The position numbers and the translations under genes were made by a program. Of a stretch of 64,000 nucleotides of DNA, positions 29,565 through 41,563 are shown piece by piece. Every line of letters starts with the position of its first letter. The first letter of the stretch is position 1. The stretch lies in NCBI GenBank assembly GCA_963812085.1, contig CAWETL010000005.1:248001-312000 (forward strand). The letters run 5' to 3'. The notes under the pieces were generated by a model, which did not search any database, was not told the DNA's origin, and saw nothing but the letters and a program-made list of their open reading frames with translations. This DNA comes from SPDF01 sp963812085 (GTDB lineage Bacteria > Gemmatimonadota > Gemmatimonadetes > Gemmatimonadales > GWC2-71-9).

Positions 29565-29891
29565 TCAGGCTGGGCCGGTGGCGGGGACGCCCGCCGCCGC
29601 CAGGGGAACTTCGAGCCACAGGACATCGGCGTCTGGATCGGCGGTGGCCAGCGCGCGAAGGGCGTCGCCGAGCCGGGCCTCGGCAGGTGTCGGCGCCACA
29701 CTCACGTGGGCCGCTCCGTCGGCGGCCTCGCGGAACTCGAGAAAGGCGCCGGGCCGGGTGGGGTGCCGGAACACCCAGAAGTGCTGCCCCCGGGCCTTGA
29801 GCGCGGCCGCCAGCGCGGCGGCGCCCGCGAGGTACTCCGCCTGGCGCGCGGCGGCCACCTGCACCCGGGCGACGGAGAGGGCCCGGGACAT
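29565..29891 (-). CDS. Small protein, possibly dimeric alpha/beta-barrel (ABM-like) fold
   Basis: 108 residues, starting 3 bases after the E2 stop. The pattern of a short strand (ALSVARVQVA), a helix (AEYLAGAAALAAALKARG) and strands (HFWVFRHPT, AFLEFREAAD) resembles antibiotic-biosynthesis-monooxygenase or NIPSNAP-like ferredoxin folds. No active-site residue can be assigned. Tight packing in the operon supports expression. Confidence 0.65.
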   Translation of the reverse strand: MSRALSVARVQVAAARQAEYLAGAAALAAALKARGQHFWVFRHPTRPGAFLEFREAADGAAHVSVAPTPAEARLGDALRALATADPDADVLWLEVPLAAAGVPATGPA

Positions 29892-29894
29892 CGC

Positions 29895-31312
29895 TCAGGC
29901 CGCGCTGTCGGGAAAGTCCTGCAGCGTGGCCTTCAGGTCGGCCAGGAACCTGTCGGCGTCCGCGCCGTCCACGATGCGGTGATCGTACGCCATCGTCAGC
30001 ATGCCCTTGGTCCGGATGGCGAGGGTGTCGGTGCCGTCCGGCAGGGTGACCACGTGGGGCCGCTTCTCGATGGCGCCGACGCCGAGGATGGCGACCTGGG
30101 GCTGGTTGATGACCGGCGTGCCGGCGAAGGAGCCGAAGCCGCCGGGGTTCGTGATGGTAAAGGTGCCGCGCTGCACCTCGTCGGGGGTGAGCTTCTTGGC
30201 CCGCGCCCGCTCGCCGAGGTCGTTGATGGCCCGCGCCACGCCGATGAGGGAGAGCTCGTCGGCGCGCTTGATGACCGGCACGATCAGGCCCCAGTCGAGC
30301 GCCACGGCGATGCCGATGTTGATGTCGCGCCGGAAGACCGTCGCCTCCCCCATGACGGCGGAGTTGACCACCGGGTGTTTGCGGAGGTTGTCCGCCACGG
30401 CCTTCACGATGAACGCCAGGAAGGTCAGGTTCACGCCCCGTTCGGCGAACTCCTTCTTCCGCGCGGCGCGCACCTGGCCGACGCGCGTGAAGTCCACCTC
30501 GAAGAGGCTGTTCACGTGCGCCGAGACGCGGCGCGACATGATCATGTGGTCGGCGGTCAGCTTCCGGATCTTGCTCCACGGCTCGACGCGGTCGCCGGGC
30601 CACGGTTCGACCACGGGCGCGGGGACCTCGATCAGGACCGTGGCCCCGCGGGTGCCGGCCGGCCGGCTGGGCGGCGGGGCCGCTGGCCAGCGGGGCTGCG
30701 ACCGGGGCTGCGGCCGCCGGCGGGCGACTCGAGATAGCTCAGGACGTCCGATTCTTCGTGACGCGGCCGGCGTGGCCGCTCCCGGAGATGGTGGTGATGT
30801 CGAGATTGTGCTCGGCGGCCATCTTCCGGACGAGGGGGGTGCTCTTCCGGCGCAGACGCTCCTCGGCAGTCTCCGACCGGCTTGCCGCCGGAGGCGGGGC
30901 AGCTGAAGGCGGCGGAAGCGGCTGGTTGGGCAGCGGGGCGGCTGGGCAGCGGGGCGGCCGCGGGAGGGACCGCTGGGCTGCTGGGCAGCGGGGCAGCCGG
31001 GGCGGGGACAGCCGCCGGCGGGGCAGCGGGGCTGCTGGGCAGCGGGGCCGCAAGAGGCGCCGATGCCGAGGCATCCGTCTCGAGGCGGGCCACCACGGTC
31101 TGGATCGGGACCGTCTGTCCTTCCTGGACCAGGATTTCGACGAGGACGCCGGCCTGCGGGGCGGGAATCTCCGCGTCCACCTTGTCCGTCGAGATCTCGA
31201 AGATGGGTTCGTCGCGCTTGACGGTGTCTCCCACCTTCTTCATCCAGCGGGAAAGGGTCCCTTCGGCGATGGACTCCCCCATCTGCGGCATGATCACGTC
31301 GATCTTGGCCAT
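29895..31312 (-). CDS. Dihydrolipoamide acyltransferase (E2) of a 2-oxoacid dehydrogenase, linker frame disrupted
   Basis: Starts MAKIDVIMPQMGESIAEG: the lipoyl domain (1-77) has the lipoylated lysine in STDKVDAEI (Lys 44). After a Pro-Ala linker the peripheral subunit-binding domain (STPLVRKMAAEHNLDITT) is in another frame, SDVLSYLES returns to the first frame, and the catalytic domain from GATVLIEVPAP to the stop is in the third, with the catalytic AYDHRIVDG intact. At least three indels lie between about 30650 and 30910, in repeats rich in GGCAGCGGGGC. Assembly error is likely because E1 genes upstream are intact. Confidence 0.8.
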
Positions 31313-31330
31313 GCGATCGTCTCCAAGTTC

Positions 31331-32311
31331 CTAGTAGGCGGCCAGCCAGCGGGCGGCGAGCACGAGGTCGTCCGTCTGGGGCAGCACGAAGTCTTCCAAA
31401 GTGGGCGCGTAGGGCAGCGGCACGTCGTGCGCCGCGACCCGCTTGACCGGCGCGTCGAGCCACTCGAACGCCTGGTCGTTGATCCGCGCGGTGATCTCGC
31501 CGGCCACGCCGCCGGTGCGGGTGTCCTCGTGCGCGATGAGCACCCGGTTCGTCTTCCGGACCGAGGCCAGGATCGCTTCATCGTCCATCGGGAGGAGGGT
31601 CCGGAGGTCGAGCACCTCGACCTTGAGGCCGTCCTCCTTTTCCAGCCGCTCCGCCGCCTCCAGCGCCTTGTACACCATGGCCGACCAGGAGATGATCGTC
31701 AGGTCGCTGCCCTCGCGGGCCAGGCGCGCCTTGCCGATCGGGGTGAGGATTTCCTCGCCCTCGGGCAGCTCTTCCTTGATCCGGCGGTAGAGGTACTTGT
31801 GCTCGAAGTAGAGCACCGGGTCGTCGTCGCGGATGGCGCTCTTGATGAGGCCCTTGGCGTCGCGCGCGGTGGCGGGGCAGACGATCTTGAGGCCGGGGGT
31901 GTGGAGGAAGGCGGCCTCGGGGTTCTGCGAATGGAAGGGCCCGCCGCGCACGTAGCCGCCGGAGGGCCCGCGCACCACCATCGGCGTGGGCAGCCCGGCG
32001 CGGTACCGCGCCGTGGCCACGTAGTTGGTGAGCATGTCGTAGGCGCAGGAGATGAAGTCGATGAACTGCATCTCCGCCACCGGCCGGAGCCCCATGTGCG
32101 CGGCCCCCGCGGCGGCGCCGACGATCGCCGCTTCCGAGATCGGCGTGTCGATGATCCGCTCCTCGCCGAACTGGGCCAGGAAGCCCTCGGTCACCTTGAA
32201 GGCACCGCCGTAGGCCCCCACGTCCTCGCCGAGAATGAAGACGTTCTCGTCGCGCTGCATCTCCTCCCAGAGCCCCTGGCGGAGCGCCTCGAGGTAGGTC
32301 ACCTCAGCCAT
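31331..32311 (-). CDS. 2-oxoacid dehydrogenase E1 component, beta subunit
   Basis: 326 residues, standard length. The transketolase-like pyrimidine-binding domain shows EDVGAYGGAFKVT, the catalytic Glu region, and FIDF; the C-terminal domain includes LDLRTLLPMDDEAI and HEDTRTGG. With E1 alpha it decarboxylates a 2-oxoacid (pyruvate, acetoin or branched-chain) and acylates lipoyl-E2. The gene overlaps E1 alpha by 8 bases and precedes E2. Substrate not determinable here. Confidence 0.93.
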   Translation of the reverse strand: MAEVTYLEALRQGLWEEMQRDENVFILGEDVGAYGGAFKVTEGFLAQFGEERIIDTPISEAAIVGAAAGAAHMGLRPVAEMQFIDFISCAYDMLTNYVATARYRAGLPTPMVVRGPSGGYVRGGPFHSQNPEAAFLHTPGLKIVCPATARDAKGLIKSAIRDDDPVLYFEHKYLYRRIKEELPEGEEILTPIGKARLAREGSDLTIISWSAMVYKALEAAERLEKEDGLKVEVLDLRTLLPMDDEAILASVRKTNRVLIAHEDTRTGGVAGEITARINDQAFEWLDAPVKRVAAHDVPLPYAPTLEDFVLPQTDDLVLAARWLAAY

Positions 32312-33359
32312 CGGTCCTCCGGTACCACTCGAGGTCGGCGCGAGCCGGGTCGGCCAGCACGCCGTCGAGGGCGCTCAGCGCGGGGGGCATCGGCTCGTCT
32401 TCCGTCTGCCCCACCGCCAGGTCGAGTTCGGCCGTGACGCGCGCGTCGATCGCCGCGAGCTCGGCCGGGGTGGCCCAGCCGGACTCGGTGTAGCGCCGCA
32501 CGCAGTTGTCGATCGGGTCCTTCTTTTCCCAGGCGGCGAGTTCTTCCTTGGGCACGTACGACTGGTTGTCGTGCTCCGCGTGGCCCTTCCGCCGGTAGGT
32601 CACCAGCTCGATCAGGGTGCAGCCGCCGCCCGCGCGGGCCACCTCCACGGCCGGCTTGGTGGCGCCGTAGACGTCGAGCACATCGTTGCCGTCGGCGCGG
32701 ATGCCGGGCACGCCGTAGGCGGCGGCCTTGTCCACCAGCCGCGTCACCGCGGTCTGCTTCCTGAGCGGCGTGCTGAACGAGTAGCCGTTGTTCTCGCAGA
32801 TGATGACCATCGGCAGCCGCTGCACGGCGGCGAAGTTGATCCCCTCGTGGAAGGTGCCGGTGCTCATGGCGCCGTCGCCGATGTAGACCATCCCGACCCG
32901 GGGCTGCTTCCGCATCTTGAAGGAGAGCGCCACGCCGGCCATGACCGGGACCATGTCCCCGAGGTGGGAGATCTGCCCGATGAAGCCCCGCTCGAGATCG
33001 CCGTAGTGGATGTTCAGCTCGCGGCCGCGCGTGGGGCTCTCGGCCTTGGCCATGTACTGCCGCAGGATCTCGACGGGCCTGGCGCCCTGGACGAGCATCG
33101 AGCCGAGGTTGCGGATGAGGGGGGAGAGGAAGTCGCCCTTGGCGCGGTCGAGGGCGTAGGCGCTGCCGACGCTGTCGGCTTCCTGCCCGAGGGAGCGGAA
33201 GAGGCCCCCGATGACCTTCGTCTGGCGATAGAGGTTGACCAGCCGCTCCTCGAGCGACCGGGTCAACCGCATGTAGTAGTAGAGCTCGTGCAGCTGCTCC
33301 CGGCGGAGCCCGTGGGGCGGGGCGGCGGTGGCGGCGGACGGCGCGGCAGTGGGTGTCAT
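32304..33359 (-). CDS. 2-oxoacid dehydrogenase E1 component, alpha subunit
   Basis: 351 residues. The thiamin diphosphate motif GDGAMSTGTFHEGINFA...ENN is present near residues 162-191, and YRRKGHAEHDNQ holds the usual phosphorylation-loop region. The N-terminal 18 residues are an Ala-Pro extension. The length of the family and the IGGLFRSLGQEADSVG segment fit branched-chain or acetoin types at least as well as pyruvate. First gene of its operon. E3 (lipoamide dehydrogenase) is not in the window. Confidence 0.92.
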   Translation of the reverse strand: MTPTAAPSAATAAPPHGLRREQLHELYYYMRLTRSLEERLVNLYRQTKVIGGLFRSLGQEADSVGSAYALDRAKGDFLSPLIRNLGSMLVQGARPVEILRQYMAKAESPTRGRELNIHYGDLERGFIGQISHLGDMVPVMAGVALSFKMRKQPRVGMVYIGDGAMSTGTFHEGINFAAVQRLPMVIICENNGYSFSTPLRKQTAVTRLVDKAAAYGVPGIRADGNDVLDVYGATKPAVEVARAGGGCTLIELVTYRRKGHAEHDNQSYVPKEELAAWEKKDPIDNCVRRYTESGWATPAELAAIDARVTAELDLAVGQTEDEPMPPALSALDGVLADPARADLEWYRRTDG

Positions 33360-33554
33360 CCGGACCCTGGCAGAATCAGGTAACGAAATGGCGCAGAAAG
33401 ATTTACCGCCCGGCGGGGAGAGTCAAGCCAAACCACTCCTCCCTCACCCGACCGGCAAGCGACGCGGGTCGCCGGGCCGGGCGCGGGCGTCGAGTTGTGC
33501 TCGCCGCCGCCGGCCCGACCCACCGACCCGCTCAACCGCCTCCTGCCGAAGCGC
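33360..33554. other. Intergenic region between hppA 3' end and E1 alpha start
   Basis: 195 bases. Upstream of E1 alpha on the minus strand TTGACT (33426-33421) is a good -35, but the best -10-like TAAATC is only 15 bases away, so the promoter is uncertain. The half near hppA is GC-rich without a clear hairpin and T-tract. No small gene is visible. Confidence 0.4.
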
Positions 33555-36017
<2,463 letters not shown>

Positions 36018-36058
36018 CGGTCGTATTCTCCTGAGGAAGATCAACGAGAGGTCGGTGA

Positions 36059-36349
36059 TTAGTACGCGCCCCGCGCCTCGTGCGCGGGCTCGGCCATGGT
36101 GTGAACGACGGTCAGGAAGCGCTTGGCGAGCTTGTCGAGCTCGCTCTCGCCCGGCTGGTCGGTCTCGACGGTGAGGAGGGTGTAGTGCCCGCCCTCCGCC
36201 TTCACGGTCACCGAGAGCTGCCCCAGCGTGCCGCCAAACCGCCGGCGCCGGGGCGTCTCCTCGGTCGGGGTGAGCCGGGCGCCGAAGAACTCGGCCGCCC
36301 GGGCCACCGCCGCATCGGGCGTGATGCTCGTCCGGTGGAAGTACTTCAT
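36059..36349 (-). CDS. Small cytosolic protein of unknown function
   Basis: 96 residues beginning MKYFHRTSITPDAAVARAAEF. Beta-rich middle (GQLSVTVKAEGGHYTLLTVET) flanked by helices. No signal peptide or known motif. The start is directly next to the ino1 stop with no gap, and hppA begins 41 bases after it, so it is a member of the same transcript. Function not recognised. Confidence 0.75.
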   Translation of the reverse strand: MKYFHRTSITPDAAVARAAEFFGARLTPTEETPRRRRFGGTLGQLSVTVKAEGGHYTLLTVETDQPGESELDKLAKRFLTVVHTMAEPAHEARGAY

Positions 36350-37675
<1,326 letters not shown>

Positions 37676-37679
37676 GGAT

Positions 37680-38360
37680 TTATCCTTTCGCGAGAGTGTC
37701 GGGCGCGACCGGAGTGAGCTCCGGAGTGCGCCGGGGCGGCGAGCCGCCCTGGGTAACGCGGTACACGCAATGGAACCGCTGAATGACAGTGATGATGGAG
37801 GCCACCGCGAGGAGCGCCACGGCGCCCTCGAGGACCAGGGCGTGCTCTCCTGCCCCGACGATGAGGGACACGAGCCCCAGCCCGATGATCCGTTCCGCCC
37901 GCTGGGCGATGCCGACCTTGCAGTCGATCCCCAGCCCCTCGGCGCGCGCCCGGGCGTACGAGACGACCAGCGACGCCAGGATCGCGACCATGGACAGGAG
38001 GATGGCGAGGCCCCGGTAGGCCACGTCCGGCGCGTGCTGCAGGTAGACGGCAATGCCGATGAAGGTGGCGCCGTCGCCGATCCGGTCCAGGGTGGAGTCG
38101 TAGAACGCCCCGAACTTCGTGGCGGCCCCGCTCTCGCGCGCCACCGCCCCGTCGAGGGTATCGAGCAGCCCGCTCAGGAGGAGGAGCAGCCCGCCAAGCC
38201 GGATCGCGCCCAGCCCGTATCCCACGGCCGATGCCACGACCAGCATCGTTCCGATGGTGGTGATGGTATTGGGGCGGACGCCCGAGCGGACCAGCGCCCG
38301 GACCAGCGGACCGGTGACGGCGTAGTACCCGCGCTCGACAACAGGTGGAACGAGCTTCAC
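37680..38360 (-). CDS. CDP-alcohol phosphatidyltransferase, candidate phosphatidylinositol-phosphate synthase
   Basis: 226 residues from GTG at 38360. The complete family signature is present: DTLDGAVAR, an eight-residue spacer, Gly, then DSTLD (D-x2-DG-x2-AR-x8-G-x3-D-x3-D). About six membrane helices. The enzyme moves a phosphatidyl group from CDP-diacylglycerol to an alcohol. Adjacency to ino1 makes inositol phosphate the likely acceptor. A phosphatidylglycerophosphate synthase is the main alternative. Confidence 0.85.
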   Translation of the reverse strand: MKLVPPVVERGYYAVTGPLVRALVRSGVRPNTITTIGTMLVVASAVGYGLGAIRLGGLLLLLSGLLDTLDGAVARESGAATKFGAFYDSTLDRIGDGATFIGIAVYLQHAPDVAYRGLAILLSMVAILASLVVSYARARAEGLGIDCKVGIAQRAERIIGLGLVSLIVGAGEHALVLEGAVALLAVASIITVIQRFHCVYRVTQGGSPPRRTPELTPVAPDTLAKG

Positions 38361-38521
38361 CGTCTGGTCTGACCTCGGAAGAGCCCAAGTTTCAGGATGC
38401 GCCAGAGCCGCGAAAACATAACCGGGAGAAGGCGTTAGGGCAATTCGACGGGTGGGCAGCCAGGCAGCGGGGCAGCGGGGCGGAAAGCAGGATGGACCCC
38501 GGCTTTCGCCGGGGTGACGGC
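38361..38521. repeat. Intergenic region with octamer repeat and REP-like palindrome
   Basis: 161 bases between a phosphatidyltransferase start and the namZ stop. At 38463-38481 the unit GGCAGCGGGGC occurs twice, overlapping, as a period-8 repeat. At 38496-38515 ACCCCGGC and GCCGGGGT form a stem around TTTC, within TGGACCCC...GGGGTGACG (38493-38519). The palindrome can terminate namZ transcripts and resembles a bacterial interspersed REP element. Copies occur at 43170-43217 and, partly, at 48178-48188. Confidence 0.65.
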
Positions 38522-39799
38522 CTACGGGGATGTGCCCGGGGCCGTGTCGCCGTGCGAACGGGGGTAAAGGAGCGCGGGACCCCTTCGCGCCACGAAGGCC
38601 TGCAGCTCCGCCGGCCAGCCGGCGACCACCACGCCCGGCTGGTCGCCCTCGGCCAGGCCGAGGCGCAGGGCGTCCGTGCCGGCCAGCCGGTCGAATTGCC
38701 CCGGCGTCCAGCGGAACTGGTCGGGATGGGAGGCCCGGATGACCGCCAGCAGGATGACGGCGGTGACGGTCGGGTCGTAGCGCTGGCGGTCGGTGACGGT
38801 CAGGCGGATGCCGGCGACGAGGGTGTCGGCGTACTTGCCATCGCCGGGCGCCCGGGGGCGGAACTGGACGCCGGCGAAGGCGACCCCGGGCGGCGCCGCC
38901 TTCCGCAGGCCGGCAAGCACCCGCGTGGTGTCGAGCCAGGGCGCCCCGACCTGCTCGAAGGGATGGTCGCTGCCCCGCCCGACGCTGAGGTTGGTCCCCT
39001 CGACGAGGCAGAGACCGGGATAGTGGAACAGGGCTTCGAGCGAGAGCAGGTTGGGACTCGGTGGCACGAAGGGGAGCCCGGTCTGGTCCAGCGCCATGGC
39101 CGGCGACCACCCGGCCACGGGCACCACGGTCAGGTCCGCCCCGATGGCCAGGTCGGCGTTGGCCATCCGGGCCAGTTCGCCGAGCGTCATCCCGTGGCGC
39201 ATCGGCACGGGGAGCACGCCGACGAAGGAGGCATACGCGGTGTCGAGGACGTTGCCCTGGACGGCGCCGCCGATCGGATTCGGGCGGTCCAGCACCACCA
39301 CGCGCTTCCCCTGTCGCTCCGCGGCGCGCATGACGGCCACGGTGGTGGCCAGGTAGGTGTAGTAGCGCGCGCCGACGTCCTGGAGGTCCACGAGCACGAC
39401 GTCGATTCCCTTGAGCATGGCCGGGGTGGGGGCGGTGTTCTGGCCGTACAGGCTGTAGATTGGGAGGCCGGTGGCGCTGTCGCGCGCGTTGGAGACGACG
39501 GCACCCGGCGCCGCGGAGCCCCGAAAGCCGTGCTCCGGGCTGAAGAGCGCCACGAGACGCAGGCCGCTGGCGCGAAGCCGTTCGACGTCGCTGCGGCCGT
39601 CGGCGTCCACACCGGCCTGGTTGGTGACCAGCCCGAGCCGGGCGTGACGGACCAGCCGGAGCGAATCAGCGAGCAGTACGTCGATCCCGGGCCGCACGGC
39701 ATGAACAGGCTCCGGCGCCGGTGCCACCGACGCCCGCCCGCTGCTGCAGGCCGCGAGCACGCCCACCATCCCAACCAGGACCACCTGCCGGTGTCTCAC
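38522..39799 (-). CDS. namZ: Exo-beta-N-acetylmuramidase NamZ (DUF1343), lipoprotein
   Basis: 425 residues from GTG at 39799, preceded by GAGG 5 bases upstream. The N-terminus RHRQVVLVGMVGVLAAC is a lipoprotein signal (Cys 18). DUF1343 features are clear: LGLVTNQAGVD, FSPEHGFRG, VVLVDLQDVGARYYTY, VLDRPNPIGG, and HYPGLCLVEGTNLSVGRG. The family, typified by YbbC of Bacillus subtilis, releases terminal MurNAc from peptidoglycan. Its start codon overlaps that of the divergent nagZ. Confidence 0.9.
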   Translation of the reverse strand: MRHRQVVLVGMVGVLAACSSGRASVAPAPEPVHAVRPGIDVLLADSLRLVRHARLGLVTNQAGVDADGRSDVERLRASGLRLVALFSPEHGFRGSAAPGAVVSNARDSATGLPIYSLYGQNTAPTPAMLKGIDVVLVDLQDVGARYYTYLATTVAVMRAAERQGKRVVVLDRPNPIGGAVQGNVLDTAYASFVGVLPVPMRHGMTLGELARMANADLAIGADLTVVPVAGWSPAMALDQTGLPFVPPSPNLLSLEALFHYPGLCLVEGTNLSVGRGSDHPFEQVGAPWLDTTRVLAGLRKAAPPGVAFAGVQFRPRAPGDGKYADTLVAGIRLTVTDRQRYDPTVTAVILLAVIRASHPDQFRWTPGQFDRLAGTDALRLGLAEGDQPGVVVAGWPAELQAFVARRGPALLYPRSHGDTAPGTSP

Positions 39800-41563
39800 G
39801 CCCGCCTCGCCGCGTTCACGTTGGTCCTGGTCGCCTGCGCCACCTCGGCGCCGCCGAGCCCCACCTCGCCGCCGGCCGGCGGGCTGCCGGCACCGCTGCC
39901 GGTCGAGATGCGTCCCACCACCGACCGCATCGACCGGCTGATGGACAGCCTGCCGCTCCGCGCCAAGGTGGCCCAGCTGGTGATCCCGTGGATTCCCGGC
40001 ACCTATGCCGCCGCGGACGACCCGGGCTTTGCAAAGGCCCGCGCCTGGGTGGACTCGCTCCAGGTGGGCGGCATCATCGTCTCGATCGGCTCGCCGCTGG
40101 ACATCGCGGCCAAGCTGAACGTGCTGCAGCAGGGCTCCCGCATTCCGCTGCTCGTGGCGTCCGACCTCGAAGGCGGCACCGCCATGCGCTTCAACGGCGG
40201 CACGGCCTTCCCCACCAATATGGGGGTGGCCGCCACCGGCCGGGAGTTGGACGCGTACGAAATGGGGCGGGTCACCGCCATCGAGGGGCGCGCGGTCGGC
40301 ATCCAGCTGGACTTCGCCCCGGTGGCCGATGTCAACAACAACCCCGCCAACCCGATCATCAACACCCGCTCCTTCGGGGAAGACCCGGCGTCGGTGGCGG
40401 AACTCGTCTCCGCCGAGATCCGCGGGCTGCAGGAGCACGGCATGCTCGCCACGGCCAAGCATTTCCCCGGGCACGGCGACACCGGCACCGACTCGCACAT
40501 CACCCTGCCCGTCATCGACGCGCAGTGGGCCCGGCTCGATTCCGTCGAACTCGTGCCCTTCCGCGCCGCCATCAAGAGCGGCGTCACCGCGATCATGTCC
40601 GGGCACATCGCGCTGCCCGGTATCGACAGCGGCCGGATCCGCCCCGCCACGCTCACCCCGAGCCTGCTGACCGGCGTGCTGCGGGACTCGCTCGGCTTCG
40701 GCGGACTGGTGGTGACGGACGCCCTCGACATGGGCGGCGTGGTCAAGGCCTACGGGGCCGGCGAGGCGGCGGTGCTGGCGCTGCTGGCCGGTGCCGACAT
40801 CCTGCTCCAGCCCGCCGACCCGCAGACGGCCATCGACGCCGTCGTCGCCGCGGTGGAACAGGGCCGCGTCACCCAGGAACGGCTCGACCAGTCGGTCCGC
40901 CGGGTGCTGGAGCTGAAGCGGCGGCTCGGGCTCTTTCGCCATCGCACCGTGCCGCTCGATGGCGTGATGAACGCCGTCGGGACCGCCGAGCACCAGGCCA
41001 TCGCCCGGGACGTGACCGCACGCGCGCTGGTGCTGGCCCGGGACAGCGGCGGCGTGGTGGACAGGCTCCGGAGCGGGCCGCAGGCGGTGTCGCTGGTCAC
41101 CTTCGCTGACGACCCGGCGAGCGGGCTCGGCGCGACGCTCGCGAACGAGCTTCGGGCCGCGGGATACCAGCTCACGACGTTCCGACTCTGGCCCTCCAGC
41201 GGGCCGGCGAGCTTCGACTCCGCGTACGCGGCGCTCGCCGCCTCACCGGTGGCGGTCGTGGCCGCCTCGGTGCGCGTGTCGGCCTGGAGCGGCACGATCA
41301 GCCTGCCGACGGCGGTCGCGGCGCTGATCGACAGCACCGCCCGCCGCCAGCCGACGCTGCTGGTGTCGTTCGGCTCCCCCTACCTCCTGGACCAGGCGCC
41401 CTCGGTACAGGGATTCCTGCTGGCGTGGGCCGCCCGGCCGATCAACGAACAGGCGGTCGCCGCGGCGATCGCCGGCCGGGCCGACATTTCGGGCAAGCTG
41501 CCGATTTCGATCTCCCCCACGCTCCCCCGCGGGACCGGCCTGGTGCGGGGAGCCACCCGGTGA
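39791..41563 (+). CDS. nagZ: Beta-N-acetylglucosaminidase, GH3 family (NagZ-like), lipoprotein
   Basis: 590 residues from GTG at 39791, with AGGA 10 bases upstream. A lipoprotein signal ends at LVAC (Cys 16). The NagZ-type catalytic dyad motif KHFPGHGDTGTDSH is at 223-236 and the nucleophile is in VVTDALDMGG (Asp 310). About 200 extra residues form a GH3 C-terminal-like domain, so it is longer than cytosolic NagZ (about 340). It removes GlcNAc from GlcNAc-MurNAc fragments, here probably in the periplasm. Confidence 0.88.
   Translation: MSHARLAAFTLVLVACATSAPPSPTSPPAGGLPAPLPVEMRPTTDRIDRLMDSLPLRAKVAQLVIPWIPGTYAAADDPGFAKARAWVDSLQVGGIIVSIGSPLDIAAKLNVLQQGSRIPLLVASDLEGGTAMRFNGGTAFPTNMGVAATGRELDAYEMGRVTAIEGRAVGIQLDFAPVADVNNNPANPIINTRSFGEDPASVAELVSAEIRGLQEHGMLATAKHFPGHGDTGTDSHITLPVIDAQWARLDSVELVPFRAAIKSGVTAIMSGHIALPGIDSGRIRPATLTPSLLTGVLRDSLGFGGLVVTDALDMGGVVKAYGAGEAAVLALLAGADILLQPADPQTAIDAVVAAVEQGRVTQERLDQSVRRVLELKRRLGLFRHRTVPLDGVMNAVGTAEHQAIARDVTARALVLARDSGGVVDRLRSGPQAVSLVTFADDPASGLGATLANELRAAGYQLTTFRLWPSSGPASFDSAYAALAASPVAVVAASVRVSAWSGTISLPTAVAALIDSTARRQPTLLVSFGSPYLLDQAPSVQGFLLAWAARPINEQAVAAAIAGRADISGKLPISISPTLPRGTGLVRGATR

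Noticed and set aside
30650..30910. Programmed frameshifting as explanation for the E2 gene
   Set aside because: No slippery heptamer or downstream pseudoknot is visible, and three or more shifts would be needed.
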